A stretch of 64,000 nt of DNA from Harmonia axyridis (Eukaryota > Arthropoda > Insecta > Coleoptera > Coccinellidae). Within the stretch, counting starts at the first letter, position 1, and each line of letters opens with the position of its first letter. Shown in pieces: positions 31,180-42,109 of the stretch. The position numbers and the translations under genes were made by a program. Location: assembly GCF_914767665.1 (NCBI RefSeq), contig NC_059502.1, forward strand, positions 14,508,001-14,572,000. The letters are read 5' to 3'. The notes beneath the pieces are model-generated. The model had not been told where the DNA came from. It made no database searches and worked only from the letters and a program-made list of their open reading frames with translations.

Positions 31180-31577
31180 AATTCCATAATTACATTGCGC
31201 GTTTCGAGCGCGTAGGAATCAAGGGCGGCTTATCCGAATTCGATAATTATGGGCCCAGGATCCATATTTCAGGGAGGAGCGGGATCGGGAGCAACACAAC
31301 ACTCTGTTACATAATCCGGAAACGCTGCCCTTTGTGAGCCAGAACCGTGATTGCTGACTCCGGGCGTCTGAGACGCTTGTTTCCGTTCCCGACGAGAAGC
31401 TGATTGTAAACTCAAAGCCCGGATCTCCCAGCGGGGGTTGGAGAAACGAGGAGAGGGGTGAGGAGAAGGGGAAGGAAGGGAAGATGGGGAACAGACGCCG
31501 TGAGTCAACGCCGACTGTTTTTTAGTTTTCGAACAGGAGCGGGTTGAATTTTTTGTTGTGATTTTTTGTGTTTTCCA
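31180..31577. other. GC-rich island, possible host exon or promoter
   Basis: CpG-containing, purine-rich DNA (GGAGAAACGAGGAGAGGGGT) with no transposon features. GACGCC at about 31500 is followed by GTGAGTCAAC, a strong splice donor, so a non-coding first exon is conceivable. No recognisable protein. Confidence 0.3.
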
Positions 31578-31587
31578 CTAAGAGGTA

Positions 31588-32420
31588 ACGGATGTTTTTT
31601 TCGAAGTATATAACTTTAAGTTAGCATTACTGTTCAAGATGGCGACCGATTTAACAGCTGTCAAGTGATTTATTCTCAGTTTGGTTTGGCAATTCCTCAT
31701 GAATAGACTCACGCCTGAACAACGCTTGCAAAAAGTGCAATTTTATTTCGAAAATAATGTGCCGTTGTTCCCGATTTTCATAAGCGAATTTTGTTTAGCT
31801 ATGAAGCGCACTTCTGGTTGAATGGCTACGTCAACAAACAAAACTGCCGCATTTGGAGTGAAGCTAATCCTCAAGTGTATGTCGAAACACCGTTACATCC
31901 AGAAAAACTTACTGTTTGGTGCGCTTTATGGGCTGGTGGAATCATTGGTCCGTACTTCTTCAAAAACGATGATGGCCAGAACGTTACAGTCAATGGTGAT
32001 CGGTATAGAGCCATGATTACTAACTGTTTCATTCCTGAATTGAACAACCATGATGTCCAGGAGCTGTGGTTCCAACAAGACGGCGCAACATGTCACACAG
32101 CTCGTGCCACAATCGATTTATGGAAAGACACGTTTGGCGACCGCCTAATTTCACGTTTTGAAACCCTTGACCATTTGGAAGACAACATTCGCCGTGTTAT
32201 TGCCGATATACGGCCACAAATGTTGGAAAAAGTCATCGAAAACTGGACGTCCAGATTGGACTACATCCGAGCCAGCCGTGGCGGTCATATGCCAGAAATC
32301 ATATTTAAAATGTAATGCCACAAGATTATCTTGCGGATAAATAAAATTCATGTCAATCGAATAATCCATCGTTGTTTTATTGCAATTTAAAGTTCTATAC
32401 CTTTAAAAAAGAACACCCTT
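31588..32420 (+). mobile_element. DD41D element, family A copy 3
   Basis: 833 bp between TA dinucleotides (31586-31587 and 32421-32422). 5' end ACGGATGTTTTTTTCGAAG; the 3' end is the family's inverted form ending GAACACCCTT. It has two internal deletions, one upstream of the first catalytic Asp and one removing the third. Confidence 0.92.
31791..32315 (+). pseudogene. DD41D transposase, catalytic domain with lost first and third Asp
   Basis: A 174-residue open frame. It begins MFSYEAHFWLNGYVNKQNCR: the first catalytic Asp of FSDEAHF is Tyr here. The second Asp is intact in FQQDGATCHTA. The segment with the third Asp (WPPRSCDLTP.DYFLWG) is deleted in frame, so RLISRF joins directly to ETLDHLEDN. 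The C-terminal ...YIRASRGGHMPEIIFKM is normal. Because the frame stayed open, it looks like a gene to an ORF finder, but two of three catalytic residues are absent and the DNA-binding half is missing. Any protein could at most interfere with an active relative; that is speculation. Confidence 0.9.
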
Positions 32421-32534
32421 TAGATATGAGCGACACCGTGATTTTTAAATCACGTTGTGAAACGTGATCGTTACTTTATGATATCAGTGAAATTAAAGCG
32501 TGAAGTGATCACTGCTTAGGTCGATACCTAAGAG

Positions 32535-32598
32535 AAGAAGCACAGCACAGAACCTAACCAATACCGATGTATTGGTTAGGTTCTGTGCTGTGCTTCTT
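32535..32598. repeat. Perfect 29-bp hairpin
   Basis: The arms AAGAAGCACAGCACAGAACC (continuing TAACCAATA) and their exact inverse are separated by CCGATG. It lies inside the hAT MITE at 31586, near its left end. Confidence 0.95.
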
Positions 32599-33373
32599 AT
32601 CAATATTTGTATGAATCACCCTAATCTTGGCTCGTTTATCTCGAATTATGACATTTTCTTATAGAGCTTGCAGATTTTTGAAATCCTTATACGGATATGA
32701 ATAATTTTGGGCATCCAATAATAAATAATACACACAAATTCAAACGTAAATATATATTAGAGAAATTAATAAATTATAAAATTCGAATTTTATTGCCACC
32801 ACCAATTAGGCAGTAATTCAGTATGTACTTAGTTATTATTTCTTTGTAGCAAGTATTATGGTTGCAAACATTCTATAAAAATACTTCCCAAAGCCGACGA
32901 AGTTGCCAACGGATGCAGGGATTGTCATAATAATGCAATGGTAGTCGAAAAAGCTTCCGAAGCAATAGAAACCTTTGGTTTCGAAATTTACGATTGCAAC
33001 AATAAGGAAAAATACAACGCTGGTATATGCGAGAGTTATGATACGGACGGTGATATGCCTTGGAATGATACGATCTGTGACCTGTACCAACTGTGATCAC
33101 GTCACGCCCTGTATTCCTTTTACGGAACTGTTTCTACCTGTGAAATTCTATCAGTGATTTAATCACAGTTCGTGAAATATCGCTCATCTCTACTAAGAGG
33201 TCTCATTTTGATATTAGAGAGTTATTGCAATTCAGAAATGGGCGATATTTCATTAAAAGATCCTCTAACGTAGACATTAAAAGTGAAATATTGCAAAACG
33301 CTTTTAACGAAAGTCAGGAAAGTGACAGATCTTTAAATTTGATAAATTTGTTTTTTTTTACCTTTATTTTGTT

Positions 33374-33835
33374 ATTATATTGAGTGAAATATATTTATTC
33401 GAGGGATTCCCGATTAAATATGCGAATTTGAATATTCGGAATCCGATATTTTTCCTAATTGTCGAATTAATAATAGGCAGAATATTAATTATTTTTTGTA
33501 TCTACCTGCTGAAATTTAAGGTTTGGCAGATTTTACTATCCTAGTGTCATCCGTTGTTTCACGTGGTTTGGCGCGCTTGAAGTTTGTTTTCTAAATTTCT
33601 GATATATTTAGGTATTTATTTCAATATATTTTGTATTAATATAAAACATTGATTCACTATGGGACATAAGAAGTGCGTTCTTTGTGGAGAAACTCGCGAA
33701 TTGAGTGAAATATCGTATCACTGATATGTTTTCATTTCCGCGCGCTTCATGTCAAATTTGATAGTTCATATTGGGGACAAAATTTGCTTACTTAAAATGA
33801 CATATGCTCCCTCTATCTATGTTTAATACTCTGAG
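33374..33835 (+). mobile_element. P-like THAP MITE, copy 4, left end lost
   Basis: Runs from TTGAGTGAAATATATTTATT to the end GTTTAATACTCTGAG. The THAP-start codons MGHKKCVLCGETRELSEISYH are present (from 33660) followed by a stop, as in the majority form of the family. Confidence 0.85.
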
Positions 33836-33839
33836 GGAA

Positions 33840-34670
33840 GATGATAATACTCAATACCTGAGTCATAGATCCATTTTTGTTATTTTGAATTATTCTGCAT
33901 AAATTCATCTCCATCATCAGATTCTTTAGGGTCATACTGAGTAGATACTCCTTCAACCTCATGAACATTGTGTAATACAGACAAGGATCGCTAATTAATT
34001 GAATAAAACGTACGTATAGAATCGTAAACCAGATTGTATCATATTTTTCACCCTCCGAATTACACGATGAGTTATTGAACAACATCGATGTTATCTAGGC
34101 TATTGTGCCAACCTCATAAATTGGCAAGTGAAAAATAATTGGATCTGATATGTTCTATGATTTCAGTAATTGTATGGAAACAAAGTTTAATTGAACAACA
34201 ATCCCTAGCTAGATTGAATTATCAACAGCTCAAGAAAAAACTGGAGGGAACTTGATTTACAAATCGATAAAACCTAGACTATGCCCCAAATTTTGTGCGT
34301 TTCTAAGGATATCAATTACCTATTTGATTGTACTTCAGATAAGTAGATTATTATTAAATGCTTTCTCAAATGAACCCCAATGCTTTAAATTTGCTCAATT
34401 TCAAATAGATAGTGTTATTGAAACAATAGTACCTAAATTCGAGAATAATATCGAAAAAAGAACCTGATATTTTAGTGGACCCTTACTCAACTCGATCGAA
34501 TATACAAAAAATAAAGATTTCAATCGTCGTTAAAAATTACTAATACTTTTTATTGGCATATATTACCACCTGCTAGAGCTGAACTAATTACTTCACTAGA
34601 GGTTAATAACACCGCGATGGAGCAGTAGAAGTCTAACTGAATAAGGGTTTTCTAATAAGAGGTTTAATTT
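33840..34670. other. AT-rich DNA, no gene supported
   Basis: Frames at 33813-34085 (minus) and 34252-34467 (plus) are open for 70-90 codons. Neither is recognised. There is no repeat match. Confidence 0.25.
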
Positions 34671-34679
34671 TGAATAACC

Positions 34680-35255
34680 CGCTATTTGGGCAGCTGTCAT
34701 TTCTGAAACTGTCATCTTTTGACATTTGACAAGTGAAAATTACGCCATTACGAAAAATACGATACACGCTTCAACAAAGTATTGAAATGAATTCAACGAA
34801 AAATCATGAAACTAAAGCACATTCGGCAATAGATGAAACTGGTGGAAAAATTTGATGTGTGATGTGAAGAATTCAAATCGTGTGCTTCGCTCAAGAACAA
34901 CTAATTTTCCTGCTGTTGCTCGTAGAGTTAACGAAAACCCAGGTTTTTCGATTCCTCGTTGGTCTTGGGAATTAGGCATTCCACAAGTGAGGTAAGACCG
35001 TACCTAATTTTGTATAAAATCTTAAGACTTTTGAAGTTTAGTTAAGACAAGAACTCAAGCTGATCGTTTTACCAGAAACGTCGTATATTCGCTGATAAGG
35101 TCCTTGAAATCCATCAAACTGATCATCTTCAGTGATGAGGCCAATTTCTACCTTATAGGTGCTACGTTAAATAAGCAGAATTGTCGCATTTGGTCCTCAA
35201 AAAATCCGAGAAAGACTGTTAAAAAGCCTCAACGTGTTGGTGTGATTTTTTGGCT
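34680..35255 (+). pseudogene. DD41D transposase pseudogene, family B
   Basis: The leader CAGCTGTCATTTCTGAAACT and TTTTGACATTTGACAAGTG matches 13430 and 23395. Frames give the N-terminal YTLQQ..EM-like residues, NENPGFSIPR-like, ELGIPQV-like, and then IIFSDEANFYLIGATLNKQN with the first catalytic Asp in FSDEANF, followed by RIWSSKNPR and PQRVGVIFW. The frame then passes into a LINE fragment, so the second and third Asp are gone. Confidence 0.75.
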
Positions 35256-35257
35256 GG

Positions 35258-35655
35258 TGATGGCACATTTCTCTTCAACGTGTGGGATAAAATGCAAATC
35301 ACTATCAAATAGGACTCTCAGGTCACGAAAGCGGCTTCCAGCAGCAATCAGGTAGTCTCCAATATGATAACTAAAAGTGAGAGGCTGCATTTTTCTCGAT
35401 TAAGTAATTTTAAAGCACTTTTTCAAATTTAAAATAATTCTATTCCGCAAGTACCATCCGTGGACAAACCCCACTCTCGATTAAAGATGCAAAACATCAG
35501 CAGTTCTACATATTCTCAAATAAAGCTTCATCATAGCATAGACCAAAGTCTTGTATCAAAGAGAGCACAGAAGATCCTTTATAAAGATGACAAACAATGA
35601 TGGAACTAGATTAGATCCTTGTGGAACGCCAGTTTTAAGCTCATTCTCGTAAGAT
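35258..35655 (-). pseudogene. Non-LTR reverse transcriptase fragment (minus)
   Basis: Minus-strand codons read TGVPQGSNLVPSLFVIFIKDL then LVYAMMKLY. These correspond to the GVPQGS box and a degraded Y-A-D-D box (two Asp to Met). The rest towards 35258 is the RT thumb region, in broken frames. Confidence 0.75.
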
Positions 35656-35661
35656 TGAAGC

Positions 35662-36415
35662 CAATTTAATAGTATATTATTCAACGAGCGGTAATGTTGG
35701 TCATAACTCACGCAGATGATGTTTGCAGCACGAGCCGCAGGCGAGTGCTGTAATTCATCAAGTGAGTTATGACCATTACCGCAAGTTGAATACTATACTT
35801 TATCTACGACTATATCAATAAATACTAAGAAAAAAATACAGACTTAGAATTAAGACAGAAGGAACGGGAAATAAACATAATGTGCTCGATCCCGTACAAG
35901 AGAGATGGGAACTTAGTGCTACCAATCACAATCGAACTAGCTTCGGCTAGCTCGAATCCAGTACATAGTACAGACATAGAAACCTTAATAATTGCCAATA
36001 AAAATGCATTAAAATATACCAAAAAATATTCCCTGTAAACGATTACGATTTTACTGCTACACCAATCTTGAAAATTTTTTCAAACTCCTTTATATTTTTT
36101 CGGGCAATTAATTCTGTATGGTAACATTAGCTGTTTGTCTTTTGGAAATGTATACCTTTATAATATTTCATCTTCACTATCTGAATTAATCGTTTTCAGC
36201 AAAACATTCACAATAATTAGATATCAACTTAATTTGAAAACGTCAAAAGTGACATTCCCTCGGACATTCCTCCCCTCAATAACAATAATGGAATGTTCCC
36301 TTTCGGCCAATCGAACAGAAGCAGAGAGTTATAAGTAGTGAGTTATTATAAATCACGCTGTTTGTTAATAGATACTATTAATTGCTCAAAAGCAGTTGAA
36401 TAATGAGTTTATAAT
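35662..36415. mobile_element. Hairpin-ended MITE-like element
   Basis: TATTATTCAACGAGCGG at the left and, inverted, a CATTATTCAACTGC end near 36400. The left end is an imperfect hairpin (35662-35808): CGGTAATG.TGGTCATAACTCAC pairs with GTGAGTTATGACCATTACCG, and the tip holds GAGCCGCAGGCGAG. The hairpin style is like that at 6524. A 65-codon minus frame inside is not recognised. Confidence 0.5.
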
Positions 36416-36734
36416 TCAATAGGAGTAGATAAAATACATAAATCATCCTCCTCTCAGATAAGAACGCATTAGAATCAGAAAAGAAGGAGCTAAGACAAAT
36501 GATGCAATACAAGTTTTATCAAAAGCAATACGTGATCGAAAGTATCAAAAGCACGTAAAAAATCTGTATAGATGAAATCTACCTGACCTCCGTCATCAAG
36601 AGACTCAGCATGATTTTTTTTAATGTGGCCACGTTACTTACTGTTGGCCTACCTCCAAATAAGAAAAATGCAACACCCTCATTTATGTATGCAGTCAAAT
36701 TCGATATTTGGTGGTTTGTAAGAAGTTTGTGAGA

Positions 36735-36905
36735 GACGTCGCCATTGGCGTAACTACAGTTGACTCATGGGGGTGTTACCTCACATTGAAAAAGCAATAT
36801 TTTCAATTTTGCATAAATTTATTTTTTTTTAAATTGTTACTTACATTTTTTTTTTGTTTCTATCAATAAAGGGGTATTGTGTCCTCAATAACCCCCTCTT
36901 CCTCG
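36735..36905. repeat. Possible hAT-like MITE, poorly bounded
   Basis: CATTGGCGTAACTACAG at the left and GTCACAGCCATCG at the right are loosely inverted, with GGGGGTGTTACC and AACCCCCTC near each end. No target duplication found. Weak. Confidence 0.25.
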
Positions 36906-37360
36906 TCACAGCCATCGACTTCCCAATCGGGCTACGGTTAAATTAAAAATCATCAAAAACAAAATAAAGCGAAATCCGCAGCGTAGCGCAGTTTCGACAA
37001 ATCCAAAAACGTACAAGTTCATAACACAACCCCCGGTCACAATCGGGGATGTATATTTGTTAATCAAATAGGAGGAACGGGGCGAAACGTCTCTATCCAG
37101 TGGGTGCGACATGTGTAATGCCGTGTAATTGTAATCCCGTTTGCCGACAGCAAATCCTTTTCGCATCTGTCGGTATCGCATCCGTCCTTTGTGCCTATTT
37201 ATTTGTTCTTCTACTCGTCGCGTCCTGGCTGACAGGTTGCGGCATCCCGACAATTACACCGACCGTTTTTCTGTAATCCTTTTAATATGGAAGGTTCTTA
37301 TTTCTTTTGATCGGCGTAGGAATTGTGTTTGGGTGATATAATGAGCGTTGGCGTGGAAGG
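36906..37360. other. GC-richer unassigned island
   Basis: Contains CpG and no repeat match. The minus frame of 115 codons (36906-37253) is not recognised and its composition is not clearly coding. Possibly conserved host DNA. Confidence 0.25.
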
Positions 37361-37570
37361 GTTGGTTTGGAAAATGATATATTTGGAATGGTTTTGGATA
37401 TTCGTAAGTAATATCATAAGGGCATCTAATTTTTCTGAAAATCGAGAAAAACACGTTTCTGAGTAATATTTTAACAAGAAAGAAGAAAAAAAGAGTGCTG
37501 GTGGATTTTTGCATCTCCACTAAATAACTGACAAAGAAACTGCATCAGAAGGAGCCGAAAAACGAAGGGT

Positions 37571-38335
37571 TTACAATTTTTGTGTTTGTCCACCGCGATT
37601 ATCTATACACTCCCCAACACATCTCAGCATTGATGCAATAAGATGGTCTATTTCTTCTTGAAGGATACTATCCCAAGTTACCTGCACTTCATGTCTAAGA
37701 GACGCCAGAGTCCGTGGGGACTGGGGTGAATTTCCAAGCCTTCTACCAAAAATGTTCATGCTCATTCTACCGAACATGCTCTATGGGCGAAAGATCGGGG
37801 GATCTGGGCGGCCTTGGCAAACGATTCAATGGGTCGCTTCGAAAAAGTTTGAGCTGACTCTGGCAACATGAGGTAGGGCATTATCTTGCTGAAATATTGG
37901 ATTCTCGAGCCTGTTGAGGTAAGGGAGAACATATGGCTCCACTATTTCTTGAAGGTAACGCAGCGCTGTCATGTTACCTTGAATAAAGATTGAAGGTGAC
38001 CTACTTGCATGTGCAATAGTAGCCCATAACATAACGCTAACAGTCCAGTGTACAGGATGGCCTTTTTCTCCTAACCACTAATCAGCCAAAGATTGAGTTG
38101 TTGCAAATAGATCTCTGATGGCCATAAGTCTTAGACGTCGATCTTGAACTTCATTTGCGCCCCTCCAACGTCCGATGCCTAGTCTTCTTCGATTTTGGAC
38201 ATTATCAAACCATGCTTGACAATAGTAGTTGGATTTCTGTTTCTGCGGTTAGCGACTTCTCGAAATGAAAACCCCGCCGCCCGTAAATCAATAATTCGAC
38301 CTCTTTCAAATTCACGCGTACACGTGCATATTAAC
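37571..38335 (-). pseudogene. Tc1-like (DD34E) transposase pseudogene
   Basis: Minus-strand frames in order: FERGRIIDLRAAGFSFREVA (N-terminal helix-turn-helix), RRNRNPTTIVKHGL, a damaged middle, MLWATIAHASRSPSIFIQGN, VLPYLNRLENPIFQQDNALP (second Asp), then RSPDLSPIEH with the Glu out of frame, and FGRRLGNSPQSPRTLASLRH and the C-terminal ASMLRCVGECIDNRGGQT. At least three frame breaks. The order and spacing are those of insect DD34E Tc1 enzymes, about 340 residues when intact. It is not the same Tc1 family as at 19695. Confidence 0.85.
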
Positions 38336-38447
38336 AACAACTAAACATCGACTTTGGATCTCCTCGAACAGCTGGATTATTGTAAAATTTAAAAAACGAC
38401 TCCAATATTTAAGTAACATGAAAAAACCTTCACGTTTTTTTTTCTTC

Positions 38448-38789
38448 ATGTAAGTTTGAATATTGATGTCAAACTTAATCATGATAAGTCATGATTGAGA
38501 GTTCATATTTAATTTAATTTATTTATGGAATATCGACATTTGTATTGATTCAGGTTTGTAGTTTGTTAGTTATTAATTTTTAATTATTGTAAATACTCCT
38601 TCCGTTACAGTTATTAAAACTACATCGATACATGTTTGTTTGAATCTGGATATTATCTCCAAAGATAGCTCCACATTGTGAGTCTCTCAATTCGTGACTT
38701 ATAAATCGATACAAATAAATTAAATTAAATATAACATCTCAATTATGACTTATCATGATTGAGTTTGACATCAATATTCAAACTTACAT
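38448..38789. mobile_element. Fold-back MITE, 342 bp
   Basis: The arms ATGTAAGTTTGAATATTGAT and ATCAATATTCAAACTTACAT are exact inverses at the ends. The pairing extends inward for over 100 bp through TTAATCATGATAAGTCAT. No ORF. Confidence 0.9.
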
Positions 38790-39049
38790 CCATAATTCAA
38801 TCATTTACTCCTTGCTATACTATCTATGTTTTACCAAAAAACAATTAAAATTTGAACAGCTCTTTCTGGGGGCAATTTCTTTGTCAGTTAGTATATTACT
38901 TTGCATTACTCACTAAGAAATAATACTCTGCATTGTGTTCTTGTTATCAAAGGTACCTATTTGTAATATTTGGTGACAACAGCTGTCAAGTTTTGTCGCG
39001 GGAAAATTCGAAAAACTGCTGACAGATTGGGTAAATAAGTACCGAAACT

Positions 39050-39420
39050 CATAATTAATTTATTCATCACAGATTACTAACCATGGATCTTTATAATAAG
39101 TTGGATTCTCCTGAGGAATACTAGAGAATTGTTTGTTTTTTTTTCTCGAAATCGGTAGCAGTTACGACAAAACTACAAGATAGCAAAGAGAGTGGTACTA
39201 CACCAAAGTTTTTTTTACATTCTTCTGAACTACCAGCTATGCACCAAAAAAAAATTTTGAAAGAAAATAGAACTATTTCAGGAACTACAAAAAAAAATGT
39301 ATAATACTTGTACAGAAGGCACTTTCTAATTATCGTTCATTAAAAAACTCGCCAGATTTTTTAACTCATGGAAGAATATCAGTGCTATCTGCAATTGTAA
39401 TATAAATAAATCGGAGAATT
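39050..39420 (+). other. Degraded ORF, unrecognised
   Basis: From ATG 39084 frames give MDLYNKLDSPEEY and, after a stop and shifts, TTPKFFLHSSELPAMHQKK. It has a protein-like composition and ends in frame breaks, suggesting a decayed transposon gene. Family not identified. Confidence 0.2.
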
Positions 39421-39439
39421 ATTCAAAACGTACAAAAAA

Positions 39440-40030
39440 AAAGGCAAATACCCTTCCAACCCGAACGACCGGATAACGAACGAAACTATCGGGATTCGCC
39501 TGTTGTAACGACCGAACGCTACCAATCGAATTTCCTTTTACGAAATATGAAAAGTGCAAACATAGAAAGTACGAATCCGGACTGTCAGCATCCTCGGAGA
39601 TCAATCTCGCTCCGGTCGGGCCTGTAAAGGTCCGCCTAACCGGATTATCTCCCGACGATGCCGAATGCAGTCATTCGGACAATAGAGTTAGCAGCGCTCT
39701 CTGCGGGGGAAGGAGCAGCCCCAGCGCTACCCCGGATCGCCCCCGTTTCACACTTGGCTGCACCCCGGGACTCACCTCGTCCGATCGCCCCCTCCTCCAC
39801 CTCATTAGGGCTAATTTCATTATTTGCCCGATTCCACGCATTTCGAATACCGTTGTTTCTGATCGAGTGACGAATGAACGGCATAAACACTGTTGGATTT
39901 GGTTCTGGGGAAGATTCGCAGAGAGGTGCGTACGAGGGTTGGGTGATAATGAGGAGGGAATCAACGCTGTAAGAAAGTTGCGAATTGTTTGCACTCACAT
40001 GTAAGGGAATAGATACTGTGTCCATGTCTT
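39440..40030. other. GC-rich island, possible host 5' exon (minus strand)
   Basis: Over 50 % GC with many CpG, unlike its surroundings. On the minus strand GGACGAG is followed by GTGAGTCCCG (at about 39770), a strong splice donor, and a second donor-like CATGTGAGTG lies near 40000. The overlapping frames on both strands are open because of base composition. A non-coding first exon or CpG-rich promoter is as likely as coding DNA. Confidence 0.35.
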
Positions 40031-40479
40031 GAGGTTATTGATTCAATAACACCACACTCTATAAGTCCTCGGCCTAACAAGTGAAAACACATTTTTTCTT
40101 AAATACAGTGGACTCTCGTTAACTCGAAACACCACGGGACCAAGATTTCTCTTTGAGTTACGTATTGTTCGAGTTATACAGATCATTCTTGAATCTCTTC
40201 CGAGGTGAGCACCTGTCGTGGTGGAAAAGCTTGTAGTAACTCCCTGCTGTGAAGTAAACAGTGAAACTAAGACTGACCATTAAATGTGGACGAAGATGAT
40301 ATCTTCTCTTGCAGGAAATGGGAAAAATCTAGAAGCCTCGAATCTTAAAAAACGAGGATAACGAAAAAGTATGTTAGTTCTCTGCTCAACCCCGCTGCTC
40401 ACAGTCAAAACTACTGAACTCCTTCTAAAAATACCCATCCTTATAACTTACCTGCATATGCTAGGGCTGATTCTATGCT

Positions 40480-41045
40480 GTGAGGACTAAGGGTTTACGT
40501 TAGTTGTGCAAGTTCGCAAAGGTCGCAAGGCCCTTGGGTCAAGAGGCGTCTCCTCGTAGAAGATTAAGTTCGAAGGCTTGCCGACCAAGTCCCTGCGGAG
40601 AACTACCTCAGGCTTAAGTTCCGTAATCAGAGCTATGAGGGAACCACGGAATGAGGGAGCTCATTGACGGGTAGTTGCCTCACGCTTTTTAGGCTACCTG
40701 TTGAATGGCTCTACCACCAGAAACGAATTGCTTCTACCCTATCCCACACTTCCTAGGGAAGGACAGTGTTACACAAAGACGGGCATTCCGCCGTAGAGTA
40801 CCAAACCTTTGGTGAGCCGACTGCACTGAGGCTGAACGCGTAAGAGGAAGGTTGGCATCCTTGGAACCTTTCTCTACGGGTTCGGCGGAGGTGTAATGGA
40901 GGTTTTTAGTGAGTATGCCCTTCAGGAGAGCCTCATACTACCCAGTAGGTGCCGACAGGTGTTTTACATTTGTCGAGATTTGTTGGGCTTTCATAAGGTG
41001 GATTTCCCTCCATTTAAAATAAAGAGGTCCTTCTTGATTAAATTT
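40480..41045 (+). other. GC-rich leader before a LINE reverse transcriptase
   Basis: About 500 bp of GC-rich, stop-ridden DNA directly upstream of the RT fragment at 41060. It has several short inverted words (GCAAGGCCCTTGGG and others). It may be the structured 5' untranslated region of the LINE, joined to the RT by deletion, or a host island. Unresolved. Confidence 0.3.
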
Positions 41046-41059
41046 CAGTAGATAATGGA

Positions 41060-42090
41060 GAATTCGTCGAAATGCCCAACTTTGATTTAAGCAAGGCCTT
41101 TAATTGTGTTTCGCATGAGATTCTGCTAAGGAAGCTGCATGCCTATGGTTTCCGAGGTAATGTTCTCAAATTGTTAGAATCCTATTTGAAAAATAGAACA
41201 CAACAAGTTAACTGGAATGGTATCACTTCAACAGAAAAAGAGGTAGGTCATGGAGTACCTCAGGGATCTGTATTGGGGCCTGTACTTTTTTGACATATAT
41301 TAATGACCTGAACATCACAAACTGTAGCTGTTTATGTTTATATTGCGATGACACAACTATAATAGTGAACAAAAAATGCAAGGATTGGTTTGAGGAAAAG
41401 AAGAAAGTTGCCCTGAAAGAAATTGGAAAATTGTTTTCGCTTAAGTTGCGAAAAATTCAGATAAACTGTCCAGTTGACGTTTGGAGGCAGAGAGAATCAA
41501 GAAAGTGCAAAGTTTTTGGGAGTTATTCTGGATAATCGATTTGGTTGGCTAGACCAGGTGGAATATGTATGTGGAAAATTATCGAAAACTCTTTATTTTT
41601 TGAGACAATTGAAGTGATGTGGTACTGCGGAAATGGTAAAAACAGCTTATTTTTCAAATTTCCAGAGGGTGCTCCTAAACGGAATACTTCTGTAGGGAAA
41701 TGCTTCTGAAGCTAAGAGGGTTTTCATTCTGCAAAAGAAAGCACTGCGTATTATGTATGAACTGGTATATTCACATTTCCATCATTATTCATACGAGAAT
41801 GTCCCAAACATATATATCAAAATAAAAGCCATATGCAGAGGAATAGGACTTACCACTTATTCAACGCCAGGCGCAAAAACGATCTCCTCACACCTTTGCA
41901 TAGAAAGAAGAACAAGCAGAACATCTCTAGCTACTGGGGCTCAAGACATTGTCAACAAGTTAACAGAAAAGAACTTTAAGAAGAGAATACATGACATTTT
42001 AATGAAAGGTGCATTTTATTCCTTATTTTTTAGTTATAATGATATAATCTTGAATGAAATTCACAATACCGTTTGCATCTAATGTTTGAC
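41060..42090 (+). pseudogene. Jockey-like LINE reverse transcriptase, broken
   Basis: 41072-41293 reads DLSKAFNCVSHEILLRKLHA (palm, first Asp), ...SYLKNRTQQV and GVPQGSVLGPVLF. A frameshift near 41288 leads to TYINDLNI..., then LYCDDTTII at about 41335-41360: the catalytic box normally YADD is YCDD. Further 3', frames give KTLYFLRQLK, AYFSNFQRVLLNGILL and VFILQKKALRIMYEL, the thumb and C-terminal region, then a deleted tail. Order and motifs are those of jockey-clade LINEs. The endonuclease domain is absent. It is non-functional because of frameshifts and stops. Confidence 0.88.
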
Positions 42091-42109
42091 TAACCATGTA
42101 AAATTTGAT

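Larger units (their letters stand above)
31586..33192. mobile_element. hAT-type MITE carrying a DD41D element at its first TA
   Basis: The inverted ends TAGATATGAGCGA and TAGAGATGAGCGA (right end inverted) and identical flanks CTAAGAGG at 31578-31585 and 33193-33200 define a hAT-type element. Its first two bases TA served as target for the DD41D copy at 31588-32420, so its left end is split. Without that insert it is about 770 bp. It has no transposase ORF. It holds a perfect 29-bp hairpin at 32535. Confidence 0.85.

Noticed and set aside
36735..36905. Well-defined hAT MITE
   Set aside because: No matching 8-mer flanks and only loosely inverted ends; left as low-confidence repeat.
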